Assembly: GCF_028682475.1 (NCBI RefSeq) | Contig: NZ_JANHLE010000019.1 | Coordinates: forward strand, 48,941-112,940 | DNA from: Pseudomonas putida | GTDB taxonomy: Bacteria > Pseudomonadota > Gammaproteobacteria > Pseudomonadales > Pseudomonadaceae | Direction of reading: 5' to 3' | DNA: 64,000 bases | Program-made: the position numbers and the translations under genes | In this document: in pieces, positions 46,916 to 56,205 of the stretch | How positions within the stretch are numbered: position 1 is the first letter of the stretch | How the letters are laid out: every line of letters starts with the position of its first letter | The notes under the pieces: model-generated | Told to the model about the DNA's origin: nothing | Seen by the model: only the letters and a program-made list of their open reading frames with translations | Databases searched by the model: none

Positions 46916-47011
46916 AGCGCTCTCCATCTGATAAAGCAAAGACGCACCCACGGCGCGCCGTCCAATGCTACAGAATGCCTGTCACGGCTGCCCGACCGCG
47001 TCGCCGGGCTT

Positions 47012-48313
47012 TTATTGCAAAGTGTGTTGCTCGATGAACTCCGCCGGCTTCAAGCCTTCGCGAGTGACCAGGCGATTGAACTCGACCCGCGACACCCGAA
47101 TGGCCAGAAGGCTGCTGCCTTCATCGTCGTGCTCTTCGCCCTGCACTGCGCCCAATGCAAAGAATTGCGCGCGCAATCGCGCGAAACGCTGTTCAAGGCG
47201 CAAGGTTCCGATAAACAGGTCATCCCCCAGCAACTCGGCGACTGCCTGCCCCACCAGTTCCAGGCCGCGTCCATCACGCGCCGAGACCCAGACCCGCTGC
47301 GGCTTGCCGTCGGCATCGCGCTGAATCTGTGGCTCGACACCCTCAAGCAGGTCGAGTTTGTTATAGACCTCGAGGATCGGCAAGCCTTCTGCACCAATCT
47401 CCCCCAGTACCGCCATGACCTGCTCGATCTGCTCCATGCGTTCAGGCTCATGGGCGTCGATCACGTGCAGCAGCAGATCGGAGTTGCTCGACTCTTCGAG
47501 CGTAGCCCGAAAAGCTTCGACCAGCTTGTGTGGCAGGTGGCGAATGAAACCCACGGTATCGGCCAGCACGATCGGCCCGACGTCGTCGAGCTCAAGCCGG
47601 CGCAGGGTCGGGTCGAGGGTCGCGAACAACTGGTCGGCCGCGTAGACCTCGGATTGGGTCAGGGCATTGAACAGGGTCGATTTGCCGGCGTTGGTATAGC
47701 CGACCAGGGACACCGACGGGATATCTGCCCGCTTGCGCCCGCGGCGAGCCTGCTCGCGCTGGCTGCGGACCTTTTCCAGGCGCGCCTTGATCTGGCGCAG
47801 ACGCACCCGCAACAGGCGCCGGTCGGTTTCCAGCTGGGTTTCACCCGGGCCGCGCAGACCGATACCGCCTTTCTGCCGCTCAAGGTGCGTCCAGCCGCGC
47901 ACAAGCCGCGTGCTCATGTATTCAAGCTGGGCCAGTTCGACCTGCAGCTTGCCTTCATGGGTACGCGCCCGCTGGGCGAAGATATCGAGAATCAGGCCGG
48001 TACGGTCAAGCACGCGACACTCGAAGACTCGTTCGAGGTTACGTTCCTGACTGGGGGTGAGGGTGTGATTGAAAATCACCAAGTCGACCTGCTCGGCGCT
48101 GACCAGGTCGCGTAACTCCTCGACCTTGCCACTGCCAATCAGGAATTTGGCGCTGGGCTGATGTCGCGCCACATTGGCGAACGCGACGATATCGGCCCCA
48201 GCCGACAGTGCCAGTTCCCGGAACTCCTGCGGATCTTCGCGCGCCTCAGGGTTCTGACCTTCCAAGTGAACGAGGACCGCCCGTTCACCACCACCGTGGC
48301 GCTCAAAGAACAA
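47012..48313 (-). CDS. hflX: GTPase HflX (TTG start)
   Basis: 433-aa ribosome-associated GTPase that splits stalled 70S ribosomes. N-terminal HflX domain with ADIVAFANVARHQPSAKFLIGSGKVEEL, coiled linker GGIGLRGPGETQLETDRRLLR, then the G domain with GYTNAGKST (G1) and DTVGFIRHLPH (G3). The start TTG at 48313 has AGGAG six bases upstream. It follows hfq, as in E. coli, and precedes hflK with a gap of 96 bp. Confidence 0.96.
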   Translation of the reverse strand: MFFERHGGGERAVLVHLEGQNPEAREDPQEFRELALSAGADIVAFANVARHQPSAKFLIGSGKVEELRDLVSAEQVDLVIFNHTLTPSQERNLERVFECRVLDRTGLILDIFAQRARTHEGKLQVELAQLEYMSTRLVRGWTHLERQKGGIGLRGPGETQLETDRRLLRVRLRQIKARLEKVRSQREQARRGRKRADIPSVSLVGYTNAGKSTLFNALTQSEVYAADQLFATLDPTLRRLELDDVGPIVLADTVGFIRHLPHKLVEAFRATLEESSNSDLLLHVIDAHEPERMEQIEQVMAVLGEIGAEGLPILEVYNKLDLLEGVEPQIQRDADGKPQRVWVSARDGRGLELVGQAVAELLGDDLFIGTLRLEQRFARLRAQFFALGAVQGEEHDDEGSSLLAIRVSRVEFNRLVTREGLKPAEFIEQHTLQ

Positions 48314-48325
48314 AGCAGACTCCTA

Positions 48326-48586
48326 TCAGGCGTTACCTGGCTCAGCGTCGCCATGCTCGGATTCGGATGCGCTTGGCAGACGGATCGGACGCACAGGAAC
48401 CACTGTCGAGATAGCGTGCTTGTAAACCATCTGGCTGACGGTGTTTTTCAGCAGGATCACGAACTGGTCGAAGGATTCGATCGTGCCTTGCAGCTTGATG
48501 CCGTTAACCAGATAGATCGAAACCCCAACTTTTTCTTTTCTCAAAGTATTCAAGTAAGGGTCTTGTAGCGAATGCCCTTTTGACAT
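48326..48586 (-). CDS. hfq: RNA chaperone Hfq
   Basis: 86-aa Hfq: MSKGHSLQDPYLNTLRKEKVGVSIYLVNGIKLQG (Sm1) and VYKHAISTVVP (Sm2 with the YKH motif). Short C-terminal tail (ASESEHGDAEPGNA), as in other Pseudomonas Hfq. It pairs sRNAs with mRNAs and in Pseudomonas works with Crc in catabolite repression. Lies between miaA and hflX in the conserved cluster. Confidence 0.98.
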   Translation of the reverse strand: MSKGHSLQDPYLNTLRKEKVGVSIYLVNGIKLQGTIESFDQFVILLKNTVSQMVYKHAISTVVPVRPIRLPSASESEHGDAEPGNA

Positions 48587-48682
48587 ATGCCGCACTCCTG
48601 TAAGGATCAATAGTAAAAAAATCAAAGAAAAACTGATGGCTCAAGCCGCCCCACCCCAAGGATAGACGGCAATTACAAGGAC

Positions 48683-49654
48683 TCAGCTCAATATGGAGAC
48701 CGATCCCAGGTATTTCAAGGTGCGAGACAGATTGTCGCAAGCCAGGCTGTCCAACCAGTGCAGGTCAGCCCAACTACGCAACCAGGTGAATTGCCGTTTC
48801 GCCAATTGGCGAGTGGCAATAATGCCGCGCTCCCGCATTTCAACTGATGTTAACTTGCCATCAAGATGATCCCAGACCTGGCGATAACCAACCGCCCGTA
48901 TAGACGGCAGTCCCGCGTGCAAGTCACTTCTGGCTCGCAGCAATCGGACCTCGTCAACGAAGCCCTGTTCCAGCATTTGCCCAAATCGTAGCGCAATCCG
49001 CTCGTGCAACACGTGACGGTCGGCAGGCGCGATGGCCAGGCTGGCGACAGTATAGGGCAAATGACCCGCCGCCGAAGGGCCTGCGACGCTACTTTCCGCG
49101 GATTGACGCTGACGATGCGCCGTCATGGTCAGGCCACTGACCCGATAAACCTCGAGCGCGCGGATCAGGCGCTGGGGGTCATTGGGGTGAATTCTCGCTG
49201 CCGACTCCGGGTCAACCGCCGCCAGCTGCTGGTGCAGCCCGTGCAGGCCGAGGCGTTCGGCTTCCGCTTCAAGTTCGGCGCGCACCTGCGGGTCGGCCGC
49301 CGGCATGTCGGCCAGGCCTTCAAGCAGGGCCTTGTAATAGAGCATGGTGCCACCGACCAGCAGCGGTATTTTGCCGCGGGCGGTGATATCGGCCATGGCC
49401 TCCAGCGCGTCACGACGAAAATCGGCAGCCGAATAGCTCTGGGCCGGGTCGAGGATATCGATCAGGCGGTGCGGATGGGCAGCCAGCACCTCTTTGGACG
49501 GTTTGGCCGTGCCAATGTCCATGCCCCGATAGACCAGCGCCGAATCGACACTGATCAACTCGCAAGGCAGTACCTTGGTCAGCTCGATGGCCAGATCGGT
49601 CTTGCCCGCCGCAGTCGGGCCCATCAGGAATATTGCGGGAGGTTTGCCACTCAT
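48683..49654 (-). CDS. miaA: tRNA dimethylallyltransferase MiaA
   Basis: 323-aa enzyme that puts a dimethylallyl group on A37 of tRNAs reading UNN codons. P-loop GPTAAGKTDLAIEL (12-25), SVDSALVYRGMDIGTAKP, and the tRNA-binding AVGYRQVWDHL. The ATG at 49654 is chosen since upstream residues are unlike the family. Begins one base after the mutL stop. Confidence 0.97.
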   Translation of the reverse strand: MSGKPPAIFLMGPTAAGKTDLAIELTKVLPCELISVDSALVYRGMDIGTAKPSKEVLAAHPHRLIDILDPAQSYSAADFRRDALEAMADITARGKIPLLVGGTMLYYKALLEGLADMPAADPQVRAELEAEAERLGLHGLHQQLAAVDPESAARIHPNDPQRLIRALEVYRVSGLTMTAHRQRQSAESSVAGPSAAGHLPYTVASLAIAPADRHVLHERIALRFGQMLEQGFVDEVRLLRARSDLHAGLPSIRAVGYRQVWDHLDGKLTSVEMRERGIIATRQLAKRQFTWLRSWADLHWLDSLACDNLSRTLKYLGSVSILS

Positions 49655-49655
49655 T

Positions 49656-51557
49656 TCATCGACCGCGCAGGAACAGTTTGTCCAGATCGTCCAGGCCCAG
49701 CTGGGTCCAGGTCGGTCGGCCATGGTTGCATTGGCCACTGCGCTCGGTGTTTTCCATGTCGCGCAGCAGGCCGTTCATTTCTGCCAGCGCCAGGCGCCGG
49801 TTGGCGCGAATAGCGCCGTGGCAGGCCATGGTGCCGAGCAGTTCATTCAAGTGCGCCTGAATCCGGTCGCTGGTACCGTATTCCATCAGGTCGGCCAGTA
49901 CATCCTGGACCAGACGGTTGGCCTCGGCCTGCTTGAGCAGGGCCGGGATCTGGCGGATCGCCAGGCTTTCCGGGCCCAGCCGCTGCAATTCGAAGCCCAG
50001 GCGCTGGAACCATTCGGCATGCTCTTCGGCGCAATCGGCCTCACGCTGGCTCAGCGCCAGGGACTCTGGCACCAGCAGCGGCTGGCCGCTGAGGCCTTCG
50101 CTGGCCATGGCCACTTTCAAGCGTTCGTACATGATGCGCTCATGGGCCGCGTGCATGTCTACCAGCACCAGACCCACGGCGTTCTCGGCCAGGATATAGA
50201 TACCCTTGAGTTGCGCCAGCGCGTAGCCCAGCGGCGGGATATCCCCCTGGCTGTCGGGCAGTGCGGCAGGCGCGGCCTCATTCAGCGGCGCAAAGAACTC
50301 ACGGTAGACACTCTGCGCCTCGGCAGCCGGGACCGCCTGGGCCGGGCGCGGGGTGTACTGATACTGGTAGGCGCCACCGCCACCAGTGCCGTTGCCCATG
50401 GGACGCACTCCCGGCTCGGCAACCGGCTGCTCGAGCAGGTTGGCCGCCAGGCGCATTTCACCCTGCGGGCCGAACTCGCCCGCCTGGATACCGCTGGGGC
50501 GAACGATTTCACCGGTCGCGGCGGGGGCAGCCAGCTGATCCTCCGGACGCACGTCGGCCAAGGCCCGGTGCAAGGTGCCATAGAGAAAGTCATGGACCAT
50601 GCGCCCATCGCGAAAACGCACTTCATGCTTGGTCGGGTGCACATTGACGTCGACACCCGTAGGGTCGACCTCGAAGAACAGCACGAAGGTCGGGTGCCGG
50701 CCGTTGAACAGCACATCGCGATAAGCCTGGCGCACCGCGTGGGCAACCAGCTTGTCGCGCACCGCACGGCCATTGACGAAGAAATACTGCAAATCGGCCT
50801 GACTGCGCGAGAAGGTCGGCAAGCCGACCCAACCCCACAGGTGCAAACCGTTGCGCTCGACTTCGATCGGCAACGCCTGTTCAAGAAAGCCCGGGCCGCA
50901 GATTGCCGCCACGCGCCGGGCGCGCGCGGTGTCATCGTGGGCTTCGTGCAGGCTGAGGATGCTCTTGCCGTTGTGGCGCAGGTGAAACCCCACATCAAAG
51001 CGCGCCAGCGCCAGGCGCCGGATCACTTCCTGCAGGTGATCGAATTCGGTTTTCTCGGTCTTGAGGAACTTGCGCCGGGCCGGGGTGTTGAAGAACAGGT
51101 CACGCACTTCGACCGAGGTGCCGACCGGATGCGCCGCTGGCTGCACCCGCGGGGCCATGTCGCGGCCTTCGGTTTCCACCTGCCAGGCCTGTTCGGCATC
51201 GCGGGTTCGCGAGGTCAGGGTCAGGCGTGCGACCGAGCTGATCGACGCCAGCGCCTCACCACGGAAGCCCAGGCTCATGACCCGCTCGAGGTCTTCGAGG
51301 TCGCGAATCTTGCTGGTGGCGTGCCGGGCCAGGGCCAGCGGCAGATCATCGGCAGCGATACCACTACCATCGTCGCGGACCCGCAGCAGTTTGACGCCGC
51401 CCTGCTCGACTTCCACGTCGATACGCCGGGCACCGGAGTCGAGGCTGTTCTCCAGCAATTCCTTGATCACCGATGCCGGGCGCTCGACCACCTCACCGGC
51501 GGCGATCTGGTTCGCCAGCCGCGGGCTGAGCAGCTCGATCCGTGCGCTATCGGTCAT
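49656..51557 (-). CDS. mutL: DNA mismatch repair protein MutL (endonuclease type)
   Basis: 633-aa MutL. N-terminal GHKL ATPase (IAAGEVVERPASVIKELLENSLDSGA; DDGSGIA; ATSKI; GFRGEALASI). The C-terminal part has DMHAAHERIMYE, matching the metal-binding endonuclease motif DQHA-x2-E-x4-E with Gln replaced by Met. Overlaps amiB by 4 bp. Confidence 0.96.
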   Translation of the reverse strand: MTDSARIELLSPRLANQIAAGEVVERPASVIKELLENSLDSGARRIDVEVEQGGVKLLRVRDDGSGIAADDLPLALARHATSKIRDLEDLERVMSLGFRGEALASISSVARLTLTSRTRDAEQAWQVETEGRDMAPRVQPAAHPVGTSVEVRDLFFNTPARRKFLKTEKTEFDHLQEVIRRLALARFDVGFHLRHNGKSILSLHEAHDDTARARRVAAICGPGFLEQALPIEVERNGLHLWGWVGLPTFSRSQADLQYFFVNGRAVRDKLVAHAVRQAYRDVLFNGRHPTFVLFFEVDPTGVDVNVHPTKHEVRFRDGRMVHDFLYGTLHRALADVRPEDQLAAPAATGEIVRPSGIQAGEFGPQGEMRLAANLLEQPVAEPGVRPMGNGTGGGGAYQYQYTPRPAQAVPAAEAQSVYREFFAPLNEAAPAALPDSQGDIPPLGYALAQLKGIYILAENAVGLVLVDMHAAHERIMYERLKVAMASEGLSGQPLLVPESLALSQREADCAEEHAEWFQRLGFELQRLGPESLAIRQIPALLKQAEANRLVQDVLADLMEYGTSDRIQAHLNELLGTMACHGAIRANRRLALAEMNGLLRDMENTERSGQCNHGRPTWTQLGLDDLDKLFLRGR

Positions 51558-52978
51558 TGCTGGGACGCCAGGGCAGTCGTTGGGATATGCAGGCTCTGGC
51601 CGACCTTCAGCTCATCGGTCTTGAGGTTGTTGGCCGAACGCAGGCTGGCCACGTTGACCTGATAACGCACGGCGATCATCGCCAGTGTCTCGCCCGGGCG
51701 CACGCTGTGCTCCCGCGGGCCCTGGGCGATCTTGCCGCTGTCACGCAGGAAGGCGATGTAAGTGCCAGGCGGCGGATTCTGCTGGAAGAACTGGCGCACG
51801 CCGCTATGAATCGAGCGTGCCAGCGATTGCTGGTGGCTCGGGGTGGCCAGTTTGGCCGCCTCGTTGGCGTTGGAGATAAAGCCGGTTTCCACCAGGATCG
51901 ACGGGATGTCCGGCGACTTGAGCACCATGAAGCCCGCCTGTTCGACCCGGCGTTTGTGCAACGGTGTAACCCGGCCCATGTTGCCCAGCACCTTCTGCCC
52001 GACGTTAAGGCTGGAACTGAGCGATGCGGTCATCGACAGGTCGAGCAGCACCCCGGCCAGCATGCGGTCCTTGTCATCGAGACTGACGTTACCGGCACCA
52101 CCGATCAGGTCCGAACGGTTTTCACTGTCGGCCAGCCAGCGGGCGGTTTCCGAGGTGGCGCCACGGTCGGACAGGGCAAACACCGACGCACCAAAGGCGG
52201 CCTTGGACGGTGCGGCGTCGGCGTGGATCGAGATGAACAGGTCGGCACCCTTCTTGCGGGCGATCTCGGTACGTTTGCGCAGCGGAATGAAGTAGTCGCC
52301 GGTACGCGTCAGCTCGGCGCGGAAGCCTTTTTCGCTGTTGATCTGACGCTGCAGCTCTTTGGCGATCGACAGCACGATGTCTTTTTCATGCTGGCCCTTG
52401 GAGCCCGAAGCACCCGGGTCTTCACCGCCATGGCCGGCATCGATGGCGATGACGATTTCACGCTTGCCACTGGGCACAGGCGTCAGCTTGATTGCCGGCT
52501 GTGCAGGCGTCACCGGCACGGCCGGAGCGGTAGCCACCGGAGGGGTTGGCGGCGGCGAAACAGCGTCGGCGGCCTGGTCGTAAAGATCGACGACCAAGCG
52601 ATTGCCGTACTGGGCGTTAGGCGCCAGGGTGAAACTCTTGGGGGTCACCGACTTGCTCAGGTCGACCACTACACGCAGGTCGGTAGGCGTGCGCTGGGCC
52701 GAGCGCACACTGGTAATCGGGGTATTGGAGGTCGACACGGTCAAGGGTGCGGCCAGGGTCGCGCCATTGATGTCGATCACCAGACGATCCGGGGCGGTCA
52801 GGGTAAACACACTGTGTTGCACAGGCCCCGACAGGTCGAACACCAGCCGTGTGTTATCCGGCGCTCGCCACAAACGCACACTTTTAACTTGCGTAACGGC
52901 CAGAGCCTCAACAGTCACCGCCGTAAGCAGCAATCCTACGACCGCAACCAGTGCGCGAACGCGCATACCTATCCCCAT
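51554..52978 (-). CDS. amiB: N-acetylmuramoyl-L-alanine amidase AmiB
   Basis: 474-aa periplasmic cell-wall hydrolase that splits septal peptidoglycan. Sec signal at the start (RALVAVVGLLLTAVTVEALA), AMIN domain (about 28-130), Amidase_3 catalytic domain with IAIDAGHGGEDPGA, Glu and His ligands (SIHADA, LVETGFISNANEA), and a single C-terminal LysM (VRPGETLAMIAVRYQVNVASLRSANNL). Start could also be ATG 52966, which has a better GGGGA site. Lies in tsaE-amiB-mutL. Confidence 0.95.
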   Translation of the reverse strand: MGIGMRVRALVAVVGLLLTAVTVEALAVTQVKSVRLWRAPDNTRLVFDLSGPVQHSVFTLTAPDRLVIDINGATLAAPLTVSTSNTPITSVRSAQRTPTDLRVVVDLSKSVTPKSFTLAPNAQYGNRLVVDLYDQAADAVSPPPTPPVATAPAVPVTPAQPAIKLTPVPSGKREIVIAIDAGHGGEDPGASGSKGQHEKDIVLSIAKELQRQINSEKGFRAELTRTGDYFIPLRKRTEIARKKGADLFISIHADAAPSKAAFGASVFALSDRGATSETARWLADSENRSDLIGGAGNVSLDDKDRMLAGVLLDLSMTASLSSSLNVGQKVLGNMGRVTPLHKRRVEQAGFMVLKSPDIPSILVETGFISNANEAAKLATPSHQQSLARSIHSGVRQFFQQNPPPGTYIAFLRDSGKIAQGPREHSVRPGETLAMIAVRYQVNVASLRSANNLKTDELKVGQSLHIPTTALASQQ

Positions 52979-52981
52979 TTT

Positions 52982-53452
52982 CTATTTGAATTCCAAGGCC
53001 AGAGCGGCACACCAGGCTTCGCCACGTGCCCCCTGCGGCGACAGGTTGAGCGAACGACCGCCCGCCTGGGGGCTTATGGTAATGGTCAGGTCGGGCTTTG
53101 GCAAAATACCCGCCCCTTTTTGGGGCCATTCGAACAGGCACAGGGCATCATTCTCGAAATAATCGCGAATACCGATGTACTCAAGCTCCTCAGGATCGAC
53201 CAGACGGTAGAGGTCGAAGTGGAAGGCGCGAATTTCGCCAATCTCGTAGGGCTCGACCACAGTAAAGGTAGGGCTTTTCACTGCCCCCTTGTGCCCGAGA
53301 CCACGGATGATGCCGCGCGACAGGGTGGTTTTACCCATCCCCAGGTCGCCTTCCAGAAAAATCACGCCGTGACCTTTGGTCACTTCGGCGATACGGGTGC
53401 CGAAGCGGACCATGGCCTCTTCGTCGGCCAAAAACAGGGTTACACCTGACAC
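52982..53452 (-). CDS. tsaE: tRNA threonylcarbamoyladenosine synthesis ATPase TsaE
   Basis: 156-aa P-loop protein (GDLGMGKTTLSRGI near 34-47) with the family's SPTFTVVEPYEIGEIRAFHFDLYRLVDPEELEYIG segment. Required with TsaB and TsaD to modify A37 of ANN-decoding tRNAs. Starts with GTG at 53452 behind AGGAG, and its first 13 bases overlap the end of nnrD. Confidence 0.95.
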   Translation of the reverse strand: MSGVTLFLADEEAMVRFGTRIAEVTKGHGVIFLEGDLGMGKTTLSRGIIRGLGHKGAVKSPTFTVVEPYEIGEIRAFHFDLYRLVDPEELEYIGIRDYFENDALCLFEWPQKGAGILPKPDLTITISPQAGGRSLNLSPQGARGEAWCAALALEFK

Positions 53453-54300
53453 GCTGAATGCTCCTCCAATAAATGACGAATGGCCGGGACCAGATCACTG
53501 GCCGCCAGCCCCCGACCGTGCATGCCCAACCGCTCTCCGGCACAAGCATGCAGCCAGACGCCCAGGCAGGCGGCGTCCCAGCTCGACATACCCTGCGCCA
53601 ACAACGCCCCCAGCACACCACTGAGTACATCGCCCAGGCCCGCGCCGGCCATCGCCGGATGCCCGCGGTTGCACAGGGCCAGCTGCCCGGCCGGATCAGC
53701 CACCAGGGTGCCGGCGCCCTTGAGCACACAGATGACCGCATATTTACGCGCAAGTTTGCGCGCCGCCCCGGCGCGGTCCGCCTGTACCGCTTCGGTGGAC
53801 ATACCCAGCAGCCTTGCCGCCTCCCCCGGATGCGGGGTAATGATCGAGCCCGCCGCCAGCGCCAACGGCGCCCGCGCCAGCAGATTCAAGGCATCGGCGT
53901 CCCACACCTGCGGCATCCGCGCATTGGCAACTGCCGACAGCAAACTGCGCCCCCAAGCCGCCTGGCCGAGGCCGGGACCGACCACCAGCACCGAAGCACG
54001 CTCGAGAGGGGTCATCAACTGGTTGGCCGAATGCACGCCCAGGCACATCACCTCTGGCAACCGCGCCAGGGCCGCAGGCACCTGTTCGCTGCGCGTGGCC
54101 AGGGAAACCAGCCCGGCGCCACAGCGCAAGGCGGCTTCGGCGCTGAGCAGAACCGCGCCGCCGGTACCACGATCGCCACCCACCACCAGGACATGGCCGA
54201 AATCACCTTTCTGCGCCGCAAGCGGGCGCGGCGCGAGTGGCGTCAAAGTGACACTGGTGAGGATTTGTACCTGGTTTGCAGGGTGTTTGGTCTGAGGCAT
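53440..54300 (-). CDS. nnrD: ADP/ATP-dependent NAD(P)H-hydrate dehydratase (YjeF C-terminal domain)
   Basis: 286-aa ribokinase-fold repair enzyme that restores damaged NAD(P)H hydrate. Seen: GDRGTGGAVLLSAEAALRCGAGLVSLAT, VVGPGLGQ, TPHPGEAARLLG and NRGHPAMAGAGLGDVLSGVLGALLAQG. Only the dehydratase half is present; the N-terminal epimerase domain that E. coli YjeF carries is missing here and not found nearby. Shares an overlapping junction with tsaE. Confidence 0.9.
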   Translation of the reverse strand: MPQTKHPANQVQILTSVTLTPLAPRPLAAQKGDFGHVLVVGGDRGTGGAVLLSAEAALRCGAGLVSLATRSEQVPAALARLPEVMCLGVHSANQLMTPLERASVLVVGPGLGQAAWGRSLLSAVANARMPQVWDADALNLLARAPLALAAGSIITPHPGEAARLLGMSTEAVQADRAGAARKLARKYAVICVLKGAGTLVADPAGQLALCNRGHPAMAGAGLGDVLSGVLGALLAQGMSSWDAACLGVWLHACAGERLGMHGRGLAASDLVPAIRHLLEEHSACQV

Positions 54301-54363
54301 GGGTCAAAGGCTCCGATGTCTGGCAGAATTATACGCACCTGAGTCTGCGTTGCCTTATTTCCC

Positions 54364-55449
54364 ATGTCTGCTGCCACCCCCGATCTTCCCGCACTGGCCC
54401 AATCAATCAAGGATTGGGGCAAAGAGCTCGGCTTTGCCCATGTCGGCATCGCCGGGGTGGATCTGGGCGAGCATGAACAGCACCTGGAACGCTGGCTGCA
54501 GGCGGGCTATCACGGCGAAATGGACTACATGGGCGCGCATGGCAGCAAACGCTCGCACCCCGACGAGTTGGTGCCTGGCACCTTGCGCGTGGTCTCTCTG
54601 CGCATGGACTACCTGCCTGGCGACACGCGCATGGCCCAGCAACTGGCTCAGCCAGAGAAAGCCTACATATCCCGTTACGCCTTGGGTCGCGACTACCACA
54701 AGCTGATTCGCAAACGCGTGCAGCATCTGGCCGAACGCATCCAGAAAGAAATCGGCCCGTTCGGCTTTCGCGCCTTCGTTGACAGTGCCCCGGTGCTGGA
54801 GAAAGCTATCGCCGAGCAGGCCGGCCTGGGCTGGATTGGCAAGAACACCCTGCTGCTCAACCGCAAGGCCGGCAGCTACTTCTTTCTCGCCGAACTGTTT
54901 GTCGACCTGCCGCTGCCGGTCGACCCGCCCCAGGTCAGCGAGCATTGCGGACGCTGCACGGCCTGCCTGGACATCTGCCCGACCCAGGCCTTTGTCGGCC
55001 CTTACCTGCTCGACGCCCGGCGCTGCATCTCGTACCTGACCATCGAGCTGAAAAGCGCCATCCCTGAAGAGCTGCGCGCGCTGATCGGCAACCGGGTGTT
55101 CGGTTGCGATGACTGCCAGATCGTCTGTCCGTGGAACCGCTTTGCCAGGCCCACCGGCGAGAGCGACTTCAAGCCCCGGCATAACCTCAACAGCGCGGGA
55201 TTGGCGGAGTTGTTCATGTGGGATGAACAGACCTTTCTCGACAGTACGGAAGGCTCGCCACTGCGGCGCGCCGGCTATGAGCGCTGGCTGCGCAACCTGG
55301 CGGTGGGATTGGGGAATGCGCCGTCGACCATCCAGGTGCTGGAGGCACTAAAAGCACGCCAGGATCATCCTTCAGAACTGGTCCGCGAGCATGTGGAATG
55401 GGCGTTGCGGCAACATTCATCGCGGGGCAAGCCCGCTCCCACCGCCTAA
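54364..55449 (+). CDS. queG: Epoxyqueuosine reductase QueG
   Basis: 361-aa cobalamin-dependent enzyme for the last step of queuosine synthesis in tRNA. Catalytic Asp140 in FVDSAPVLEK; two ferredoxin-like [4Fe-4S] sites, C195-x2-C198-x2-C201-x3-C205 and C248-x2-C251-x3-C255. The C-terminal HEAT-like part ends in translated REP (SRGKPAPTA), with the stop inside the repeat. Divergent from nnrD with a 63-bp gap. Confidence 0.95.
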   Translation: MSAATPDLPALAQSIKDWGKELGFAHVGIAGVDLGEHEQHLERWLQAGYHGEMDYMGAHGSKRSHPDELVPGTLRVVSLRMDYLPGDTRMAQQLAQPEKAYISRYALGRDYHKLIRKRVQHLAERIQKEIGPFGFRAFVDSAPVLEKAIAEQAGLGWIGKNTLLLNRKAGSYFFLAELFVDLPLPVDPPQVSEHCGRCTACLDICPTQAFVGPYLLDARRCISYLTIELKSAIPEELRALIGNRVFGCDDCQIVCPWNRFARPTGESDFKPRHNLNSAGLAELFMWDEQTFLDSTEGSPLRRAGYERWLRNLAVGLGNAPSTIQVLEALKARQDHPSELVREHVEWALRQHSSRGKPAPTA

Positions 55450-55481
55450 AAGAACCGGTGGGAGCGGGCTTGCCCCGCGAT
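55419..55481. repeat. REPIN, family A, overlapping the queG 3' end
   Basis: Inverted REP pair. The first arm lies inside queG and encodes its last residues. It separates queG from the convergent TRIC-like gene. Confidence 0.92.
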
Positions 55482-55493
55482 ACAGTTGTCGAC

Positions 55494-56105
55494 TCAATGC
55501 TCGTCGTTGTAATGAAACTTGGGCATTTCCCAGTGGAAACGAATCGCCAGCAAACGCAGGAGAAAGCCGCCAAACAAGGTCAGCAGGATCGCCTGCTCAC
55601 CGGGCAATTTGAAGTAGACACAGCCCAGATAGAACCAGGCCGCCGCAAAAGACACACTCGCATACAACTCACGGCGGAAGATCAGCGGAATATCGTTACA
55701 GAAGATATCTCGAAGAATGCCGCCAAACACCCCGGTGATCACCCCGCTGATCGACGCCACCAGCATGCCTTGGCCCATTTCCAGCGCGGTCATGCAGCCA
55801 ATCAGGGTAAAGGCGACCAGCCCCAGCGCATCGAGCACCAGAAACAAAGAGCGCAGGTGACGCATCAACGGCGCAATGAAGATGGTCATCAGCGCGGCAA
55901 AGCTGGTCAGCACCAGGTATTCCGGGTGCTTGACCCAGGTCAGCGGGTAATGCCCGAGCAACACATCGCGCACTGAGCCGCCACCCAGGGCGGTGATGCA
56001 GGCAATCAGCACCACACCGAACCAGTCCATGCCGCGGCGCCCGGCAGACAGCGCGCCAGTCATGGCTTCAGCAGTGATTGCAATGAGGTAGAGCATCAAC
56101 AACAT
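55494..56105 (-). CDS. Trimeric intracellular cation channel (TRIC/UPF0126) protein
   Basis: 203-aa inner-membrane protein of about seven helices in two similar halves. Each half has the family GG-x2-RD motif: GGSVRDVLLGHYPLTWV and GGILRDIFCNDIPLIF. Bacterial TRIC homologues are K+-selective channels in vitro; the in vivo role is unsettled. Single gene. Confidence 0.88.
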   Translation of the reverse strand: MLLMLYLIAITAEAMTGALSAGRRGMDWFGVVLIACITALGGGSVRDVLLGHYPLTWVKHPEYLVLTSFAALMTIFIAPLMRHLRSLFLVLDALGLVAFTLIGCMTALEMGQGMLVASISGVITGVFGGILRDIFCNDIPLIFRRELYASVSFAAAWFYLGCVYFKLPGEQAILLTLFGGFLLRLLAIRFHWEMPKFHYNDEH

Positions 56106-56165
56106 GGCGCAGATCCGTGCAATGGGGCGCGCAGTCTAACCAGTTGCCTCAGGCACCAAAAGGGG

Positions 56166-56203
56166 GCGCCGCACGGATTGTCTGTACAACCGTGCAGCGG
56201 CGT
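56166..56203 (-). terminator. Hairpin after orn
   Basis: GCCGCACGG and CCGTGC-AGCGGC arms around a TTGTACAGACAAT loop, followed by CCCCCTTTTGG on the minus strand. Lies directly past the orn stop. Confidence 0.6.
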
Positions 56204-56205
56204 GA

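Noticed and set aside
45785..48115. 776-codon open frame on the + strand
   Set aside because: Antisense to hflK and hflX. Shadow only.
56181..56196. LexA-like CTGT-N8-GCAG
   Set aside because: The second half-site lacks the needed ACAG, and the sequence is part of the hairpin after orn.
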